From NCBI RefSeq assembly GCF_000023265.1, contig NC_013124.1, positions 496,001-560,000 of the forward strand: a stretch of DNA of 64,000 bases. The letters run 5' to 3'. Shown piece by piece: positions 1 through 8,504 of this stretch. Origin of the DNA: Acidimicrobium ferrooxidans DSM 10331. Lineage in GTDB: Bacteria; Actinomycetota; Acidimicrobiia; Acidimicrobiales; Acidimicrobiaceae. Numbering within the stretch: the stretch's first letter is position 1; every line of letters starts with the position of its first letter. The position numbers and the translations under genes are program-made. The notes under the pieces are model-generated. The model was not told where the DNA came from. It did not search any database and was given only the letters and a program-made list of their open reading frames with translations.

Positions 1-1
1 G

Positions 2-700
2 GTGACCTCGCTCGGGGTCGCGAGCTCGCTCGATGTCGACGAGCTCCCTCTGCCCCTGCTCGCCGAGGCCCGCTGGTGCTTCGTCGAGGGCTACCTGCTC
101 GATGCGGCCGGCGACGGACTCTTCGAGCGCCTCGATGTGGTCCGGCGTCTCGGCGGTCGGATCGCCCTCTCGCTCGGTGACCAACTGCTCGTCGACCGTC
201 ACCGCGATCGGCTCGTGCGGGCTCTCGGTCGCGTGGTCGACGTCGTGCTCGGCAACGGCGCCGAGGCGGCCCAACTCGTGCGTCGCCAGGCCCTCTCGAC
301 CATCGTCGAGGAGCTCCAGGCTCGCGGCGTCGAGGGCGCACTCACGCTCGGCGCCGATGGCGCGGTCGTCTTCAGCGCGGACGAGGCGCTCCATCAGCCT
401 GCGCCCGAGACCATCGCAGACGTCGTCGACACCACCGGTGCGGGCGATCAGTTCGCGGCCGGCTACCTTGCCGCGCTCGTCCGCGGTGGCGACCTCTCGA
501 GCCGAGCGATGCTCGGCACGCACGTCGCGACCGCCGTCGTGACGCACGAGGGCGCGCGTCCACGGCCCGACACCCCACTCGCCGCGGCTCCGGCGCTCAC
601 CGAACTCTTGGCCGGGCTCGGACTGAGTCGTGAGGCGGATCCCGCCTTCGACGAGCGGTCGAGCGATGAGCCTGTGGCGGGGGAGCGCCACGGCGAGTGA
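2..700 (+). CDS. PfkB/ribokinase-family kinase, C-terminal part (cut by window start)
   Basis: The frame is open from the window edge, so the N-terminal part lies outside and the true start is not visible. About 230 residues remain. The PfkB signature DTTGAGDQFAAG, which contains the catalytic Asp and the anion hole, is clear about 90 residues before the end, and TLGADGAVVF precedes it in the usual position. The family phosphorylates sugars or nucleosides such as ribose, fructose or adenosine with ATP. The substrate loop is missing, so the substrate cannot be called; the DTTGAGD(x)FAAG form is common in adenosine-kinase-like members. It converges on the transporter gene ending at 842. Confidence 0.8.
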   Translation: MTSLGVASSLDVDELPLPLLAEARWCFVEGYLLDAAGDGLFERLDVVRRLGGRIALSLGDQLLVDRHRDRLVRALGRVVDVVLGNGAEAAQLVRRQALSTIVEELQARGVEGALTLGADGAVVFSADEALHQPAPETIADVVDTTGAGDQFAAGYLAALVRGGDLSSRAMLGTHVATAVVTHEGARPRPDTPLAAAPALTELLAGLGLSREADPAFDERSSDEPVAGERHGE

Positions 701-841
701 CGAGCCATCGGGCCCGCGCGGGTGGGCCGTGGACCTCGTGTGCGTGCGGTCAGGTCGCCCTGCGTCGTTCGTCGGCGCGCGGGGGGCCCGCCATGGCTCG
801 GGTACCTCGGCGCGCAGGTGCCGGCAGAAGTTGCGCGATGG

Positions 842-2017
842 TCAGGGCGTCGGGCTGGGTGAGGGACCAGGAGCAGCTGGGCTGCGACGATTCGTGAGCC
901 AGACGAGGGTCGCGAGTGCGACGCCGACCCCGGCGAAGAGCCAGGTCAGCTCCCGCGCGCCGAGGCGCGGGAGGAGGAGCGCTGCCGCGAGACCCGCCGC
1001 GGTCCACCCGATCGAGTAGCTCGCATAGAGGACGGAGAAGGCGCTCGTGAGTTCGTTGGGCGCGAACATGGTGGGGACGAGTCCGACGCGGAGCGCGTTG
1101 ATCGGCGCGATGGCGATGCCTGCGGCGACACTGGTCGCGAGCCAGAGCCACGCGGCAGGCGCCGAGAGCCCCCAGGCAGCCAGGGCCGCTCCAAGACCGA
1201 GCACGAGCGCTGCGAGGGTGCTCACACGTGCGGGCCGATGGCTCCAGATGCGCGTGTAGACGACCCCGCTCGCGACCGAGCCGACGCTCATCGCTGTGAG
1301 TGCGACACCGCCGAGCGGGCTCGATCGGAGCCAGTGCACGGCGAGAGGGACCGCGAGCAGGACCGCACCCCCCTCGAGCACGCCCTCGAGCGCCGAGAGC
1401 ACCCAGAGCCAGGTGCCACGGCGGAGCCGGTGGGGGAGGGCTCGCTGGTCGATGTGCGGCCTCGTGCGGTAGCGAAGTGCCCCGACGGTGGCGACAAGGC
1501 CGGCGAGTGCGACGAGGTCGAGGAGGAGCGGACGGAGGCCGACGACGACGAGGACGCTGGCGACGAGGGGCGCCCCGAGCCACGTGAGCTCCTGGGCCAC
1601 CGAGTCGATGGCGAAGGCGCGCCCGCGGTCGGAAGGATCGAGGCGATCGGTGAGGTTGCGGCGCAGCTCGCCCGTGACGAGGGTCGCTGCGGCACCGACG
1701 CCGAACGCGCCGACGGCACCGAGGGCGAGTGGGGCACCGACGGTGACGGCAGCGAGCAGCGCGGCGGCGCAGGTCATGAGGCCGAGGCGGCTGGGGAGCG
1801 ACGCGGCAGCGACGAAGGGGACGGCGAGCAGGGCGAGCGCGCCGACCTCGCCGAGGGGGACGAGTGCCGCGAGGCCGCTCGCGGTGGCGTAGCCAAGGCG
1901 CGCACCGACGACGTAGGTGATCGCGATGGGGACGAGGAAGTTCGCGACGCGATAGGGGGTGGCGAGCGCGAGCCATCGAGCGAGCGCGCGACCGGGCGGC
2001 GCGCTGCGTTCGACCAT
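842..2017 (-). CDS. MFS-type multispanning transporter
   Basis: This is a 391-residue very hydrophobic protein with about ten to twelve predicted membrane segments. Short Arg-rich loops such as RYRTRPH lie between helices, as in major facilitator proteins. ATG 2017 is preferred because a TAGGGT -10 box ends 7 nt upstream, which suggests a leaderless transcript; the same reading frame stays open for kilobases upstream without coding character. It is divergent from the GH15 gene with about 60 bp between them, so the two promoters overlap. The substrate is unknown; the sugar-gene context hints at a carbohydrate or its product, which is inference only. Confidence 0.75.
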   Translation of the reverse strand: MVERSAPPGRALARWLALATPYRVANFLVPIAITYVVGARLGYATASGLAALVPLGEVGALALLAVPFVAAASLPSRLGLMTCAAALLAAVTVGAPLALGAVGAFGVGAAATLVTGELRRNLTDRLDPSDRGRAFAIDSVAQELTWLGAPLVASVLVVVGLRPLLLDLVALAGLVATVGALRYRTRPHIDQRALPHRLRRGTWLWVLSALEGVLEGGAVLLAVPLAVHWLRSSPLGGVALTAMSVGSVASGVVYTRIWSHRPARVSTLAALVLGLGAALAAWGLSAPAAWLWLATSVAAGIAIAPINALRVGLVPTMFAPNELTSAFSVLYASYSIGWTAAGLAAALLLPRLGARELTWLFAGVGVALATLVWLTNRRSPAAPGPSPSPTP

Positions 2018-2024
2018 GGGAGTC

Positions 2025-2030
2025 ACCCTA
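2025..2030 (-). promoter_or_regulatory. -10 box TAGGGT for the MFS gene
   Basis: On the minus strand TAGGGT is followed by 7 nt and then the ATG at 2017. This spacing places the transcription start at or next to the start codon, the pattern of leaderless actinobacterial promoters. Confidence 0.5.
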
Positions 2031-2077
2031 CCGGCGAGCGCACGACGAGGTGGGCAGGGCAGCGCTCGTGTGATTGG

Positions 2078-3886
2078 ATGGTAGGCGTGGCACTTCCACT
2101 CGAACAGTACGGCTTCGTCGGCGATCTGCACACCGGCGCGATGATCGGTGCGGAGGGCAGCGTGGCGTGGCTGTGCGTGCCTCGCTTCGACGCCGATGCG
2201 TGCTTCGCGTCGCTCCTCGGCGACGAGTCGAACGGCACGTTTCGCATCGCTCCGTCGGGCCCGTTCGAGTCGACGCAGACCTACGTCGAGGACACGCTGG
2301 TCCTCGAGACGACCTTTGCGACCCGGACTGGTCGTGCCAAGGTCATCGACTTCATGCCGATCCGAGAGCGCCATGCACGGCTCGTGCGCATCGTCGAGGG
2401 GATCTCGGGCGAGGTTTCGATGGAGGTGACCCTGACGCTGCGCTTCGACTACGGGCGCTCCATTCCGTGGGTGCGGCGCGTCGCGCGTGGCCACTCGTTC
2501 GTCGTGGGGCCGATCGCGGCCCTGCTCGAGACCCCGGTCGAGCTCGAGGGTCGCAATCAGCGCACGGTCGGTTCGTTCGTGGTGCACGAGGGCGAGCGGG
2601 TCCCGTTCGTGCTCAGTTTCCACGACTCCGTCCTCCCCCCGCCCAGGCGGATCGACCCCCAGCTCGAGTTGGCCGGCGTCGTCGAGTGGTGGCGGCGCTG
2701 GGTCGCCACTTCCCAGGTGCGCTTCGGTCGCTACGAGCCCCTTGCGCGACGGAGCCTGATCACCTTGAAAGCACTCACCTACGCCCCGACGGGTGGCATG
2801 GTGGCCGCGCTCACCACCTCGCTCCCCGAGGACCCCGGTGGTTCGCGCAACTGGGACTATCGCTTCTGCTGGCTGCGTGACGCCGCGTTCGCCGTGGAGG
2901 CGTTCCTCGCGCGCGGCATGCTCGACGAGGCCCGCGCGTGGCGGGGTTGGCTGTTGCGCGCCATCGCGGGGGACGCGCGTCAGATCCAGATCCTCTACGG
3001 GGTTGGGGGTGAGCGCAGGATCCCCGAGCTCGAACTCGAGTGGCTGCCCGGCTACGAGGGGTCGCGGCCGGTGAGGGTGGGCAACGGCGCCGCGGGTCAG
3101 TTCCAGATGGACGTCTACGGCGAGGTTGCCGACGTGTTGTGGCGGATGGTGCGAGCTGGCATCCGTCCCGACGAGAACGCATGGGAGATCCAGCGCTACC
3201 TGACGGACTTCGTCGTGTCCTCCTGGCGTGAGCCCGACGACGGGATCTGGGAGATCCGGGGCGAGCGCCAGCACTTCACCCACTCGAAGATCATGGCCTG
3301 GGTGGCGATCGATCGGGGCGTCAAGGTCGCCGAGGCGATGGGCGTCGAGGCGCCCTCGGCCTGGCACGCGGCCCGCGCTCAGGTGCACGCCGCCGTGCTC
3401 GAGGAAGGGTGGAACGAGTCGGTCGGTGCGTTCACCCAGGCCTTCGGGTCGACGCGGCTGGACGCGGCCGTGCTGCTCGCCCCACTCGTCGGGTTCATCG
3501 ACCCCGACGATCCGCGGGCTCGGCGCACGGCCAAGACCATCGCCCGATCCCTCACGAAGGGCGGGTTCGTCCAGCGCTACGAGCCGACCGCCGGTGTCGA
3601 TGGCATCGGCGAGCCCGAGGGTGCCTTTCTGCCCTGCACCTTCTGGCTGGTGCAGAACCTCGCCCTCCAGGGCGAAGTCGACGAGGCCGAGGTCTACTTC
3701 GAGCGTGCGAGCCGGGCGGCCAATGCGCTCGGCATCTTCTCGGAGGAGTACGAGCCGACGGAGCGACGCATGCTCGGCAACTTCGCCCAAGCGTTCACGC
3801 ACGTCGCCATGTTGCACGCCGCCCACGCGCTCGAGCGTGCTCGCGAGGCCCGTCGCGACGGTGAGCGTGAGCGCCAGGGGGCCTAG
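2078..3886 (+). CDS. Glycoside hydrolase family 15 protein (glucoamylase or trehalase type)
   Basis: The 602-residue protein matches the two-part layout of bacterial GH15 enzymes: an N-terminal beta-rich domain (LPLEQYGFVGDL, EGSVAWLCVPRFD) and a C-terminal (alpha/alpha)6 catalytic domain. The GH15 hallmark RNWDYRFCWLRDAAF is near residue 260, and a later EPEGAFLPCTFWL segment is typical. Actinobacterial relatives of this length hydrolyse alpha-glucosidic bonds in trehalose or malto-oligosaccharides to glucose. No signal peptide is present, so it is likely cytoplasmic. The start may instead be GTG 2087, since TTGGAT lies 7 nt before it. Glucose released here would suit the downstream kinase and G6P dehydrogenase. 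Confidence 0.85.
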   Translation: MVGVALPLEQYGFVGDLHTGAMIGAEGSVAWLCVPRFDADACFASLLGDESNGTFRIAPSGPFESTQTYVEDTLVLETTFATRTGRAKVIDFMPIRERHARLVRIVEGISGEVSMEVTLTLRFDYGRSIPWVRRVARGHSFVVGPIAALLETPVELEGRNQRTVGSFVVHEGERVPFVLSFHDSVLPPPRRIDPQLELAGVVEWWRRWVATSQVRFGRYEPLARRSLITLKALTYAPTGGMVAALTTSLPEDPGGSRNWDYRFCWLRDAAFAVEAFLARGMLDEARAWRGWLLRAIAGDARQIQILYGVGGERRIPELELEWLPGYEGSRPVRVGNGAAGQFQMDVYGEVADVLWRMVRAGIRPDENAWEIQRYLTDFVVSSWREPDDGIWEIRGERQHFTHSKIMAWVAIDRGVKVAEAMGVEAPSAWHAARAQVHAAVLEEGWNESVGAFTQAFGSTRLDAAVLLAPLVGFIDPDDPRARRTAKTIARSLTKGGFVQRYEPTAGVDGIGEPEGAFLPCTFWLVQNLALQGEVDEAEVYFERASRAANALGIFSEEYEPTERRMLGNFAQAFTHVAMLHAAHALERAREARRDGERERQGA

Positions 3887-3928
3887 CCTCAGTTCTGGAG
3901 ATGGTCGAGCAACGGGAAGGACTGGCCG

Positions 3929-5305
3929 ATGACGCAGAGGATTCCGTTCGTGCTCTTCGGGGCGACCGGCGACTTGGCTCGCCGCATGCTGTTGCCGGCG
4001 CTCATGTCGGTGCGAGAGCGCCATGCAGACTACCAGTTGGACATCATCGGCGTCGCGGGTAGTCGTTTCGACGACGAGAGCTTCCGTGCGCACGTGGTGG
4101 AGATCCTCACCAAGGACAAGCGCTGCTCCCGCGAGGAGGCCGAGACCTTCGCGAAGACCATCAGCTACCTCTCGGGCGACTACCACGACCCGAACCTCTT
4201 CGACGCACTGGCCGCTCGGGTCTCGCCCGACGAGCGTCCTATCGTCTACTTGGCCATCCCTCCCTCGCTCTTCGAGGTCGTGATCGAACAGCTCGCGCGC
4301 GCCGGCTTCGACGAGCACGCTCGGATCATGGTCGAGAAGCCGTTCGGCCGTAACCTCGCCGACGCCCAGCGCCTGTCGAAGGTGCTCGCAAGCCACTTCC
4401 GACCCGAGCAGATCTTCCGCATCGACCACTTCCTCGGCAAGGAGGCGGTGCAGAACCTCTTGGTGTTCCGCTTCGCGAACTCGATCCTCGAGCCGCTGTG
4501 GAATCGGAACTACGTCTCGCGGATCGAGCTCAACATGCTCGAGGCGTTCGGCGTCGAGGGGCGCGGCGCCTTCTACGACGGCGTCGGCGTGGTGCGCGAC
4601 GTCGTGCAGAACCATCTGCTCCAGCTGCTCACGCTGCTGCTCATGGAGCCCCCGCTCGCGATGAGCGGGCGCGACCTCACCGACCAGCGCACGAAGGTGC
4701 TCCAGGCCATCCGTCCGATCCGGCCCGACGACGCGGTGCTTGCCCAGTACCGTGGCTATCGGCTCGAGGCCGGGGTGGCCGACGACTCGTCCACGCCCAC
4801 GTACGCGGCAATCCGCCTCGAGGTGAACTCCTGGCGCTGGGCAGGGGTGCCGGTGTTCGTGCGTGCGGGCAAGGGGTTGCGCGAGACCCGCACCGAGGCG
4901 GTCGTTGAGTTCCGGCGCCCGCCGACGCTGATCTTCGGCACCGGGGAAGGGGAGCAGCACCAGCCCGAGCCGAACGCGTTCATCTTCCACTTCAAGCCCG
5001 ACGGGCGCATCGAGCTCTTGATGCAGTCGAAGGTGCCCGGTCCTCGGCTGATCTCGAGACCGACGATGCTCACGGTGTCCTCCTCGGACGACTCGGCGCG
5101 CTCCGACGACGCCTACGCCCAGCTCATCGACGACGTGGTGCGCGACGATCAGACGCGCTTTGCGACCCAGGAGTCGGTGGAGGCTGGATGGCGGATCGTC
5201 GATCCCGTGCTCGAGGCGCCGGCCGAGTCGACCTACGTCGTCGGCAGTGATGGACCGCGCGAGGCCGATCGCCTCGTCGCCGACGTGCATGGGTGGTATC
5301 GATGA
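3929..5305 (+). CDS. zwf: Glucose-6-phosphate 1-dehydrogenase
   Basis: The enzyme oxidises glucose 6-phosphate to 6-phosphogluconolactone with NADP+ and opens the oxidative pentose phosphate pathway. The 458-residue protein begins with the nucleotide-binding fold FVLFGATGDLARR. It carries the active-site motif RIDHFLGKEAVQN near residue 168 and a MVEKPFGR motif before it. An AAGG-type ribosome site lies just upstream, and a TAGCCT -10-like box sits about 40 nt before the start. It is slightly shorter than the usual 480-510 residues but has no missing core motif. It is 42 bp after the GH15 gene and 30 bp before the ROK kinase, consistent with a glucose-use operon. Confidence 0.95.
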   Translation: MTQRIPFVLFGATGDLARRMLLPALMSVRERHADYQLDIIGVAGSRFDDESFRAHVVEILTKDKRCSREEAETFAKTISYLSGDYHDPNLFDALAARVSPDERPIVYLAIPPSLFEVVIEQLARAGFDEHARIMVEKPFGRNLADAQRLSKVLASHFRPEQIFRIDHFLGKEAVQNLLVFRFANSILEPLWNRNYVSRIELNMLEAFGVEGRGAFYDGVGVVRDVVQNHLLQLLTLLLMEPPLAMSGRDLTDQRTKVLQAIRPIRPDDAVLAQYRGYRLEAGVADDSSTPTYAAIRLEVNSWRWAGVPVFVRAGKGLRETRTEAVVEFRRPPTLIFGTGEGEQHQPEPNAFIFHFKPDGRIELLMQSKVPGPRLISRPTMLTVSSSDDSARSDDAYAQLIDDVVRDDQTRFATQESVEAGWRIVDPVLEAPAESTYVVGSDGPREADRLVADVHGWYR

Positions 5306-5335
5306 CGGCGCAGGTGGCGAGATGGGGGTCCGACG

Positions 5336-6205
5336 ATGAGTGACGAGATCCTCGCGGTCGATCTCGGCGGGACGAACTTTCGCATGGCCAAGGTGAGCAG
5401 CGAGGGCGTGCTGCTCGCTCGGGCCGAGATCCCGACGGCGTCGATCACCGACGTCGTGGACGGCCTCGGTCGGCTCGTCGACCAGGTCGACGGTGGCGGG
5501 GTCGCAACGCTCGTGTTCGCGGCCCCTGGCGTCGTCGACCGTGACGCGGGCACGGTCGTCTTCTGCGGGAACCTCGATGACGCCGTGCGGCGCACCATCG
5601 TCGCGAGCCGGATCGCCGATGCGCTCGCCAAGCGCGTCGTCCTCGTCAACGACGCCGATGCGGCCGCCATCGGTGAGGCGTGGGCGGGAGCCGGGCGCGG
5701 CGCTCGAACGGTCGTGTACGTGACCGTCTCGACCGGGATCGGTGCGGGTCTCGTCCACCGCGGCACGCTCTACGTCGGGCGCTTCACGGGCATGGAGGCC
5801 GGTCAGATCCGTCTCGGCCTCGAAGACGTCGATCGCGCCGAGCACGTCGGTTCGGGGACCGCGCTCGCTCGTACCGCCCGCCAGCTCGGGCTCGAGCTCG
5901 CCAACCCCGAGGTCGTGCGCCGCGCGCACCAGGAGGGTGTCGCGCGCCTCGCGCTCACCCGCACGATGGAGGCGCTCGGGGTCACGCTCGCCAACCTCGC
6001 CTGGCTCCTCGTGCCCGATCGCATCGTCATCGGGGGCGGGCTCGGCCTGTCGGATCCGCTGGTCCTCGAGCTCGCCACGCAGGCGTTCCACCGCGCCGGC
6101 CCGGCGTTCCTCGAGGATCTCTCCATCGTCCCGGCCGCGCTCGGCGACGACGCCGGACTCATCGGGGCGGCGTTCGCGGAGCGGGCGCTCCAAGGCGCCC
6201 AGTGA
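5336..6205 (+). CDS. ROK-like sugar kinase (probable glucokinase), divergent
   Basis: The 289-residue protein has the actin-like ATPase start LAVDLGGTNFRMAKV at residues 6-20. It also has a central segment DADAAAIGEAWAGAG followed by YVTVSTGIGAGLV, as in ROK kinases. The zinc-binding signature of classical ROK proteins (ExGH and CxCGxxGC) is absent; the equivalent place reads GMEAGQIRLG. The likely reaction is ATP-dependent phosphorylation of glucose, inferred from its place directly after zwf and GH15. The ATG at 5336 follows a purine-rich GAGATGGGGG stretch. The next gene starts inside its stop codon (GTGA overlap), indicating tight co-translation with the transporter. Confidence 0.75.
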   Translation: MSDEILAVDLGGTNFRMAKVSSEGVLLARAEIPTASITDVVDGLGRLVDQVDGGGVATLVFAAPGVVDRDAGTVVFCGNLDDAVRRTIVASRIADALAKRVVLVNDADAAAIGEAWAGAGRGARTVVYVTVSTGIGAGLVHRGTLYVGRFTGMEAGQIRLGLEDVDRAEHVGSGTALARTARQLGLELANPEVVRRAHQEGVARLALTRTMEALGVTLANLAWLLVPDRIVIGGGLGLSDPLVLELATQAFHRAGPAFLEDLSIVPAALGDDAGLIGAAFAERALQGAQ

Positions 6206-7371
6206 GGTTCTCGCTCCAGTCGACGCGCTCGCTCGCAGCGCTCGCTGGGGCGAGCATCCTGGTCGGTGCGTACGATCAGGCAGCGATCGGGGTCGCCCTC
6301 GGTCCGCTGCGACGCAGCTGGCACCTCTCGAGCTCCGAGGTGGCGCTCATCGCCTCGGCATCGGCTGCGGGGATGGTGGTGGGTGGCCTCGTGGCCGGGT
6401 TCCTCGCCGATCGCTGCGGGCGTCGTCGCCTGCTCGTCGTCGACGTCGCGCTGCTCGCGCTCGCGAGTCTCGCCGCTGCGTTCGCACCTGGGGCGGGTGT
6501 CCTCCTCGCTGCGCGCTTCGTCGGTGGGGTCGCCGTCGGGGCGAGCTACACGATCGTCTTCGTCTACCAGCGCGAGCTCACGAGCGCCGCGATGAGCACG
6601 CGTTGGATGGCGACCACGCTCTGGGCGGCCAACTGGGGCATGCTTCTTGCCTACGGCGTCGGCGCCGTCGCAGGTGGCACCACGTTGGGTGCGCGCATCG
6701 TCCTCGGCGTCGGTGCGCTCGGCGCCCTTCCGCTCGTTGCGGCCCGACGTCGGCTCCCGGAGACCCGGACGACGGATGGGCACCTCTCGCTCCGCGCGAG
6801 CCTCGCAGCCCTCCGTTCGGTGCGAGAGCTCGAGGCCGCGGGGGCGTGGTTCCTCTATCAGATCTCTGACCAGGGCATCAACGTGCTGCTCCCCATCGTC
6901 GTCGCCAGCCTCGGCGTGGTGTCGCTGCGGAGCGCCGATGCGACGGCGCTCGTCGTGAAAGCCGTGACCATCCCTGCGTCGCTGACGACGATCTGGCTGG
7001 TGGGTTGGCTCGGGCGGCGGCGTCTCCAGTTGGCTGGGTTCCTCGGCCGAGCGCTCGCCCTCGGGCTCGTCGCGGTCGCCTTCGCCCTGGGCGCTCCTCT
7101 CGTCGTGACCGTGATCCTGCTCGCGGTTGGTCTTGCGGCAGGCTCCATGGGCCCCGACAAGACGACGGTGATGGGGGCCTGTCTCGAGGACGAGCCGATG
7201 GCGCTCGCGACGCGCCAGGGCGTCGCACAGACCGCAGGTCGCCTCGGTGGCATCGTGGGACCGGCGGCGTTCGTGCTGCTGACCAGCGTCGGTGGCCCGG
7301 CACCCGGGATCGCCCTGTTCGCGCTCAGCGCGCTCGCGGGCTGGGCCATCACCCTCCCGATGACGGCGTGA
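6202..7371 (+). CDS. MFS transporter, sugar-locus member
   Basis: The 389-residue protein has about twelve membrane segments and the classic MFS loop 2-3 motif GFLADRCGRRRLL near residue 70, then VAVGASYTIVFVYQREL in the next helices. The start is the GTG at 6202, which overlaps the ROK kinase stop by 4 nt. The frame is open further upstream, but that part is a shadow of the kinase gene. The gene order GH15-zwf-kinase-transporter suggests uptake of a glucose-type sugar, which is inference. It ends 14 bp from the convergent galT stop, leaving little room for a terminator. Confidence 0.85.
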   Translation: MRFSLQSTRSLAALAGASILVGAYDQAAIGVALGPLRRSWHLSSSEVALIASASAAGMVVGGLVAGFLADRCGRRRLLVVDVALLALASLAAAFAPGAGVLLAARFVGGVAVGASYTIVFVYQRELTSAAMSTRWMATTLWAANWGMLLAYGVGAVAGGTTLGARIVLGVGALGALPLVAARRRLPETRTTDGHLSLRASLAALRSVRELEAAGAWFLYQISDQGINVLLPIVVASLGVVSLRSADATALVVKAVTIPASLTTIWLVGWLGRRRLQLAGFLGRALALGLVAVAFALGAPLVVTVILLAVGLAAGSMGPDKTTVMGACLEDEPMALATRQGVAQTAGRLGGIVGPAAFVLLTSVGGPAPGIALFALSALAGWAITLPMTA

Positions 7372-7384
7372 GCTGGTCGGTCGG

Positions 7385-8383
7385 CTAGCTCGCGGCTTCT
7401 CGGGGCGCGTCGCCCACCAGCACGTCGGTCGCGACCTCGGGAGCGACGACGTTGATGGGCACGCCGGTGCCGAGCTCGAAGCCTGCACGGGTGGTGAGCT
7501 TCGGATAGACGTGGGCGTGCCAGTGGAACTGCCCGAAGGCGCGATAGGGCGATGAGTGGAACACCACGTTGTAGGCGACGGGCCCAAGGCGCGTCCGGAG
7601 GCGTGCGAGGCCGTCGCGGACCATCTCGCCGACGGCGAACAAGGTCTCCTGGGCAGCGAGGTGGAGGTGGGCTCCGTGGTGACGGGGCACGATGAGCAGC
7701 TCGAACGGCGTCGCCGACCAGTAGGGCGCGATCACGACCGCGTGTTCGGTTCCGAGCACGAGGCGCTCACCGATGCTCTCTTCGAGTGCCACCGTGTTGC
7801 AGAGCAGACATCCCCCGACGAAGCGCGCAAAACCCGCCTGCTCGTCGGAGAGCTCGCGTGGGACGAAGGAGATGCCGAGGAGCTGTGCGTGGGGGTGGGC
7901 CATGGAGGCGCCGGCGTCACGCCCTTGGTTGACGATCACCTGGGAGTAGCGGATGGCAGCCGAGTGTGAGTGCGCCTCGATCCGATCTCGGATGGCCGAC
8001 ATGACCACGTGCGTCTGCTCGTCGTCGAGCGCTGCCCAGCTCGCGTCGTGGTCGGGGGTGAGCACGAGGACCTCGTGAATGCCGCTCGCGGGTGCGCTCG
8101 TGAAGACCGGTCCGTGGGTCGTCGAGACCATGGGCTCGTCACCCTCGAAGGCGGGATAGAGGTTCGGGACGACCCGTACGCTCCACGAGCCGCTCGGCCC
8201 GTAGGTCTCGAGGGCGGGAGGGGTGTCTTCCTCGTTGCCCGGGCAGAAGGGGCAAGGACGCGAGTCGTCCTCAGGGCCGTGCTCGTCGGAGAGGGCGAGG
8301 GCCTTTGGACGCCAGCGACGCTGCTCTGCGACGACGACCCAGCGACCGGTGAGTGGATCGAGGCGCAGCTGATGCGTGGCCAT
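7385..8383 (-). CDS. galT: Galactose-1-phosphate uridylyltransferase
   Basis: The enzyme swaps UMP between UDP-glucose and galactose 1-phosphate in the Leloir pathway. The 332-residue protein shows the zinc pair CPFC (residues 44-47) and the nucleophile motif HPHAQ at 163-167, where the second His becomes uridylylated. A second half with PFELLIVPRHHGAH and FHWHAHVYPKL completes the HIT-type fold. An AGGGAG ribosome site precedes ATG 8383. No galK or galE is in the window. It is divergent from the cysteine desulfurase gene across about 120 bp. Confidence 0.93.
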   Translation of the reverse strand: MATHQLRLDPLTGRWVVVAEQRRWRPKALALSDEHGPEDDSRPCPFCPGNEEDTPPALETYGPSGSWSVRVVPNLYPAFEGDEPMVSTTHGPVFTSAPASGIHEVLVLTPDHDASWAALDDEQTHVVMSAIRDRIEAHSHSAAIRYSQVIVNQGRDAGASMAHPHAQLLGISFVPRELSDEQAGFARFVGGCLLCNTVALEESIGERLVLGTEHAVVIAPYWSATPFELLIVPRHHGAHLHLAAQETLFAVGEMVRDGLARLRTRLGPVAYNVVFHSSPYRAFGQFHWHAHVYPKLTTRAGFELGTGVPINVVAPEVATDVLVGDAPREAAS

Positions 8384-8491
8384 GGGCTCCCTCTGCTGAG
8401 AACGGACTTATCGCCCCCAGCGTAGCGCGTCGGCGGTTGCTCGGGCGGGCCCGCCGGTCGCTGGCGCTCGTCGTGGTTGGGTGTCGCCTCG

Positions 8492-8497
8492 TAGACT
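8492..8497 (+). promoter_or_regulatory. -10 box TAGACT before the cysteine desulfurase gene
   Basis: TAGACT ends 7 nt before ATG 8505 and there is no Shine-Dalgarno sequence, so the transcript is probably leaderless. Confidence 0.5.
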
Positions 8498-8504
8498 CGC
8501 TCCC

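Noticed and set aside
2018-6193. A minus-strand frame that stays open for about 1780 codons through the zwf and GH15 genes
   Set aside because: Only its last 391 codons look like protein (the MFS gene). The rest is the antisense shadow of GC-rich genes, with Arg/Asp/His-rich nonsense and no start signal.
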